From Paraburkholderia aspalathi (GTDB lineage Bacteria > Pseudomonadota > Gammaproteobacteria > Burkholderiales > Burkholderiaceae), in the NCBI RefSeq assembly GCF_900116445.1, contig NZ_FPBH01000022.1, positions 117,362-181,361 of the forward strand: DNA of 64,000 bases. Reading direction: 5' to 3'. The notes under the pieces are model-generated. The model made no database searches, had not been told where the DNA came from, and saw nothing but the letters and a program-made list of their open reading frames with translations. Position numbers and translations under genes: made by a program. Below, in pieces: positions 60,811-64,000 of the stretch (the first letter of the stretch is position 1; each line of letters starts with the position of its first letter).

Positions 60811-62160
60811 ATGGCCGCACTATCCGATAGTTCAGCAAGCCACCCGTTCGATCCACCTGCGCGAACCACCTATCTGGTTCTGATCCTCTGTTTCCTGACG
60901 ATTGTCGCGGAAGGCTACGACATCGGCGTGATGGGCACGATCGTGCCGTCTCTGCTCGCCGATCAGGCCTGGAAGCTGACGCCGATCGAAATTGGCGCAA
61001 TGGGCAGCGCCGCGCTCTTCGGCACGCTGTTCGGGTCATATTTCATCAGCGTCGTCAGCGACCTGGTGGGTCGCAAGCGGCTGTTAGTTGGATGTGTCGC
61101 GTTGTTTTCGGTATCGATGCTCGGCGCAGCCTGGTCGCCAACGCCCTTTGCATTTTCAGTCGCGCGTTTTGCTGGTGGACTCGGTCTGGGTGGTGTCATT
61201 TCCGCCGCTGCCGCGCTAACAGTCGAGTATTCGCCATCCGGGAAACGCAATCTGAACTTTGCGCTGATGTACTCGGGCTATTCGATTGGTGCGCTGCTGT
61301 CGGCATTGATCGGGATCGCTTTTCTCAGTTCGCATGGATGGCGGTTCGTCGTCGCGCTCGGCGCAAGTCCGCTCATCGCGCTTCCGCTTCTGCTGTACCT
61401 GTTGCCAGAATCACTCGATTTTCTGATCGCTCGTGGAAAACAGGCACAGGCGCAAGTTCTCGCCGCCAAACTCGGCATCAGGATGTTCGGCCCGGAACAC
61501 CTCCCGAAAGACGCACTGCCCAAACCTTCGATCGGCGCCGTGTTTGGCGAAGTGTTCTCAAAACAGAATCGATGGGCGACGATCAGTCTCTGGATCGCGC
61601 AGATCGCTGCCGTCCTCGTGATCTATGGATTGGGGACATGGCTGCCGCAGTTGATGCGCAAACTGGGCTACGACCTCGGCTCAAGCCTTTCGTTTCTCGC
61701 AGTCTTCATGCTGTCGTCCGCCATTGGCGGAATCCTGATCGGCCGAATCAGCGACCGCCTGGGCGTACGCAAAACCATCTGTGGCGGATACGTGATCGGC
61801 GCCCTGGCAATCTCGGGGCTCGCGATCAAGAGCAGTCTCGTCGTCAACTACATCCTGGTCGCGCTGGCTGGTTTCGGAAGCATCGGTGTCGCGATGGTTC
61901 AACTCGGCTTCATCGCCAACTACTACCGCGCCCATGCAAGGGCGAGCGCAACGGGTTGGGCCGTGGGCATCGGCCGCTTCGGCGCGATGAGCGGTCCGAT
62001 GGTGGGCGCCTATCTGGTGGCACAAGGTGTCGACGTCAAGTGGAATTTCTTCGCCTTCGCGGGATCGGCGCTCGTCGCGGCCATGGCTATCGCACTGACA
62101 CGCAATCCTGAGCGCAGCCTCTCGTTTCAGAACTCGATGGGGATCCCTGTCGAAAATTGA
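60811..62160 (+). CDS. MFS transporter, aromatic acid:H+ symporter family
   Basis: A 449-residue 12-helix transporter from ATG 60811 (MAALSDSSASHPFDPP). It has the AAHS signature around VAEGYDIGVMGTIVPSLL and the loop 2-3 motif SDLVGRKRLL, like PcaK/BenK/MhpT proteins that import aromatic acids. It shares an operator-like palindrome with the Rieske operon and probably imports its substrate. Confidence 0.9.
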   Translation: MAALSDSSASHPFDPPARTTYLVLILCFLTIVAEGYDIGVMGTIVPSLLADQAWKLTPIEIGAMGSAALFGTLFGSYFISVVSDLVGRKRLLVGCVALFSVSMLGAAWSPTPFAFSVARFAGGLGLGGVISAAAALTVEYSPSGKRNLNFALMYSGYSIGALLSALIGIAFLSSHGWRFVVALGASPLIALPLLLYLLPESLDFLIARGKQAQAQVLAAKLGIRMFGPEHLPKDALPKPSIGAVFGEVFSKQNRWATISLWIAQIAAVLVIYGLGTWLPQLMRKLGYDLGSSLSFLAVFMLSSAIGGILIGRISDRLGVRKTICGGYVIGALAISGLAIKSSLVVNYILVALAGFGSIGVAMVQLGFIANYYRAHARASATGWAVGIGRFGAMSGPMVGAYLVAQGVDVKWNFFAFAGSALVAAMAIALTRNPERSLSFQNSMGIPVEN

Positions 62161-62244
62161 TTTTCTAAAAAACAACAATATATTTAGACATACAGATCAA
62201 CAATCTGGGCAACGGGGATTCACGATGCATCCGTTGACAACAAC

Positions 62245-63786
62245 CTATTGCCCAGCCACCCGAAATACCGCCACCACAGAACGCAGGCGCGCCGCCTGTT
62301 CGTCGAGCGACGCCGCAGCCGCGGCCGCCTCTTCCACCAGCGCAGCATTCTGCTGCGTCACTTCATCCATCTGCGACACGGCCCGGCTGACCTGCTCAAT
62401 GCCAGTGCTCTGCTCGTCCGACGCGGAGGAAATCTCGCCCATGATGTCGGTTACCCGGCGAATCGACTGCTCGATCTCGGCCATCCGGCCACCTGCTACC
62501 TCGACGAGCCGAGTGCCGCCGCTGACATTCGCCACCGACGCCTGGATCAGGCTCTTGATATCTTTCGCCGCTGCAGCGCTGCGTTGCGCAAGGGCGCGGA
62601 CCTCGCCGGCCACGACAGCAAAACCGCGCCCTTCCTCGCCTGCCCGCGCTGCCTCGACAGCGGCGTTGAGCGCAAGGATGTTGGTTTGAAAGGCAATGCC
62701 TTCGATGACCGCGGTGATCTCGGCGATCTTCTTCGACTCGCTCTCGATCTGCTTCATCGTGCCGACCACTTCCTGCACCGCGGAACCCCCACGCGCTGTG
62801 GCCTCGGTCGCGGCATTGGCGAGCCCGTTTGCCTGTCTTGCGTTGTCTGCGTTCTGCTTAACGGTCGCCGTAATCTGCTCCATGCTGGCAGCCGTTTCCT
62901 GCAATGACGCCGCCTGCTCTTCAGTGCGTTGCGACAGATCGAGGTTACCTTGTGCGATTTCGCCTGAACCGGTCGCGATCGAATGACTCGCCGACTGAAT
63001 CTCCGAAACGACGGCCGCGAGCTTTGACTTCATGTCGTTCAGCACGTACAGCAGGCTGCCCGGTAACGCCCGACCCACTTCAACCTCGATGCCCAGATTG
63101 CCGTCCGCGATTTGCGTGGCGATATGAGCCGCGTAAGCAGGCTCCCCGCCGAGCGCCCGCTTCACGCTGCGCGTCACAGCCCATGCGATCACACCAACCG
63201 CGGTGAAGATGACGGCTGCAATGGACCCTAGAACGATGACAAGCTTGATGAACGCGGCGTTGATGTCGTCATAGAAAAATCCGGTACCGATCCACCAGTC
63301 CCAATCGGGTATCGCGACCACGCCCTGCAACTTCGGTTCCGGGTCCGCGTCTGGGGTGCGCTTCACGAGTACGTCGACGAGCGCGATATGCGAAGCCGCC
63401 ATGCCCTGACGGTAAGCCTCGCTGTCGGTCAACCCGGTCGTGGTTTTATTGCCCTTAGCCTTGGTCCCGATGAACTTGGCATTCGGGTGGACCAGGTTCA
63501 CGCCATCGGCCGTGGTGACCCAGTAGTAGCTCTTCGTGTTCGCATTAAGCTGGGAGACGGCGTCTTTGGCGGCCTGTTGGGCCTGGTCGCGCGTCATCAC
63601 GCCACGCGACTGCAGGTCGTGGTAGTGATTGACAAGATGCTCGGCTTTCGTGAGAAGAATAACGATCTGCTCCCGCCGACTGTCGACAAGCGAGCTGCGT
63701 ACAGTCTGAACGGCAGTTGCCGCCACGAGTACGACGCCGAGCAAGGCCGCGACGACCAGAGCCAGCAACTTGGTGGACAACTTCAT
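62245..63786 (-). CDS. Methyl-accepting chemotaxis protein (single Cache sensor)
   Basis: A 513-residue chemoreceptor. Layout: TM1 (residues 8-28), a periplasmic single-Cache domain of about 150 residues (NTKSYYWVTTADGVNLVHPNAKF, then DWDWWIGTGFFYDD), TM2 near 185-210, HAMP, and a signalling domain with VIEGIAFQTNILALNAAVEAARAGEEG. The signalling half closely resembles the receptor at 9774 but the sensor is unrelated. Cache sensors bind small organic acids. It is convergent with the aromatic-acid transporter. Confidence 0.92.
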   Translation of the reverse strand: MKLSTKLLALVVAALLGVVLVAATAVQTVRSSLVDSRREQIVILLTKAEHLVNHYHDLQSRGVMTRDQAQQAAKDAVSQLNANTKSYYWVTTADGVNLVHPNAKFIGTKAKGNKTTTGLTDSEAYRQGMAASHIALVDVLVKRTPDADPEPKLQGVVAIPDWDWWIGTGFFYDDINAAFIKLVIVLGSIAAVIFTAVGVIAWAVTRSVKRALGGEPAYAAHIATQIADGNLGIEVEVGRALPGSLLYVLNDMKSKLAAVVSEIQSASHSIATGSGEIAQGNLDLSQRTEEQAASLQETAASMEQITATVKQNADNARQANGLANAATEATARGGSAVQEVVGTMKQIESESKKIAEITAVIEGIAFQTNILALNAAVEAARAGEEGRGFAVVAGEVRALAQRSAAAAKDIKSLIQASVANVSGGTRLVEVAGGRMAEIEQSIRRVTDIMGEISSASDEQSTGIEQVSRAVSQMDEVTQQNAALVEEAAAAAASLDEQAARLRSVVAVFRVAGQ

Positions 63787-63833
63787 GTGAATGCCCCAAT
63801 TTGTAACTATCTAGTACATTTAACGGCATTCAC
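63787..63833. promoter_or_regulatory. Inverted repeat at the chemoreceptor start
   Basis: GTGAATGCC (63787-63795) and GGCATTCAC (63825-63833) are perfect 9-base arms 29 bases apart, directly upstream of the chemoreceptor ATG. On the mRNA one arm lies between the GGGG ribosome-binding site and the start codon. Confidence 0.4.
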
Positions 63834-63897
63834 TACATACTTCTTCAAGCCTCTTGACCCAGGAAAAACCCTTAGCCACCTGCACTTCTGTGTTGTG

Positions 63898-63923
63898 GTG
63901 GCGGCGTCGACAGACGCCGCCAC
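63898..63923 (-). terminator. Stem-loop after the partial porin gene
   Basis: GTGGCGGCGTC (63898-63908) pairs perfectly with GACGCCGCCAC (63913-63923) around GACA, 13 bases past the porin stop. It has no T-run but is a stable 11-pair stem, probably the porin transcript end. Confidence 0.55.
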
Positions 63924-63935
63924 GCCACCCGGCAA

Positions 63936-64000
63936 TTAGAACCGGTGGATGATGCCTACGCCCGCAGCAAACTGGCTGCGTGACGAGGACGGCGCGCTGT
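63936..64000 (-). CDS. Outer-membrane porin, C-terminal end (runs off the window)
   Basis: The last 21 codons of a minus-strand gene, ending SRSQFAAGVGIIHRF and stop. The closing strand with terminal HRF is typical of Burkholderia OmpC-like porins. The rest lies beyond the window, so the type cannot be confirmed. Confidence 0.7.
   Translation of the reverse strand, partial: SAPSSSRSQFAAGVGIIHRF

Noticed and set aside
1..64000. Insertion sequences, prophage, integron, CRISPR and tRNA/rRNA genes
   Set aside because: I looked for transposase or integrase frames, regular spaced repeats and tRNA-like ends and found none. The tssF/hcp junction has no transposon remnant that I can see.

Overview
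The window is GC-rich, gene-dense DNA of a betaproteobacterium in the Burkholderiaceae, most likely Paraburkholderia, Caballeronia or Burkholderia. This rests on the three OmpC-like porins of Burkholderia type, a DUF4148 protein, the pqiABC operon, the type VI secretion gene types and the many LysR/MFS/amidohydrolase catabolic genes. No rRNA, tRNA, CRISPR array, prophage or intact insertion sequence was seen.

Layout. (1) 1-8585: a full 2-aminoethylphosphonate (AEP) locus. On the minus strand are a binding protein, an ATPase, a fused permease, the transaminase PhnW and a partial aminophosphonate FAD oxidoreductase. Divergent from these are PhnA and PhnY, giving AEP -> phosphonoacetaldehyde -> phosphonoacetate -> acetate + phosphate. 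Two near-symmetrical sigma70-like promoters overlap in the gap between the two arms. (2) 8.6-17.7 kb: envelope and sensing genes (a small membrane protein, a chemoreceptor, a coiled-coil protein, a DUF3313 lipoprotein divergent from a TetR regulator, and pqiABC). (3) 17.9-21.9 kb: a stress block with an Old Yellow Enzyme reductase, a divergent LysR regulator, an SDR and a peroxiredoxin-like protein. The reductase and the peroxiredoxin share an upstream sequence module. (4) 22.0-28.4 kb: a decayed type VI secretion locus. tssJ, tssG and a 5'-truncated tssF abut, head to head, a 5'-truncated hcp followed by tssH and tssE. TssB, TssC, TssK, TssL, TssM and VgrG are absent.

(5) 28.5-40.4 kb, all on the minus strand: an acyl-CoA ligase, an MFS transporter, a thiolase-like/DUF35 pair, a porin, a LysR regulator, both subunits of indolepyruvate oxidoreductase and a kynurenine-formamidase-type cyclase. 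This looks like an aryl-pyruvate or aromatic acid catabolic cluster. (6) 40.6-51.0 kb: an alpha/beta hydrolase, three AbgB-type M20 amidohydrolases, a LysR regulator, an MFS transporter, a 235-residue protein of unknown function and a porin. This arrangement suits uptake and hydrolysis of N-acyl amino-acid-type conjugates.

(7) 51.2-63.8 kb: the most unusual part. An eleven-gene minus-strand operon, with most junctions overlapping by a few bases, encodes a Rieske oxygenase with its own ferredoxin, reductase and a possible NTF2-fold beta subunit. It also encodes a PyrD/PyrK-like pair, an asparaginase-like amidohydrolase, two cupins, an uncharacterised 130-residue protein and a paralogue of the 235-residue protein. 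The PyrD-like and asparaginase-like enzymes keep their chemistry residues but have each lost a key substrate-recognition residue. A divergent TetR regulator and a matching palindrome in front of both the operon and an aromatic-acid MFS transporter suggest one regulon. A Cache chemoreceptor and the end of a third porin follow. I infer a specialised pathway for an aromatic or N-heterocyclic amide whose substrate cannot be told from sequence alone.
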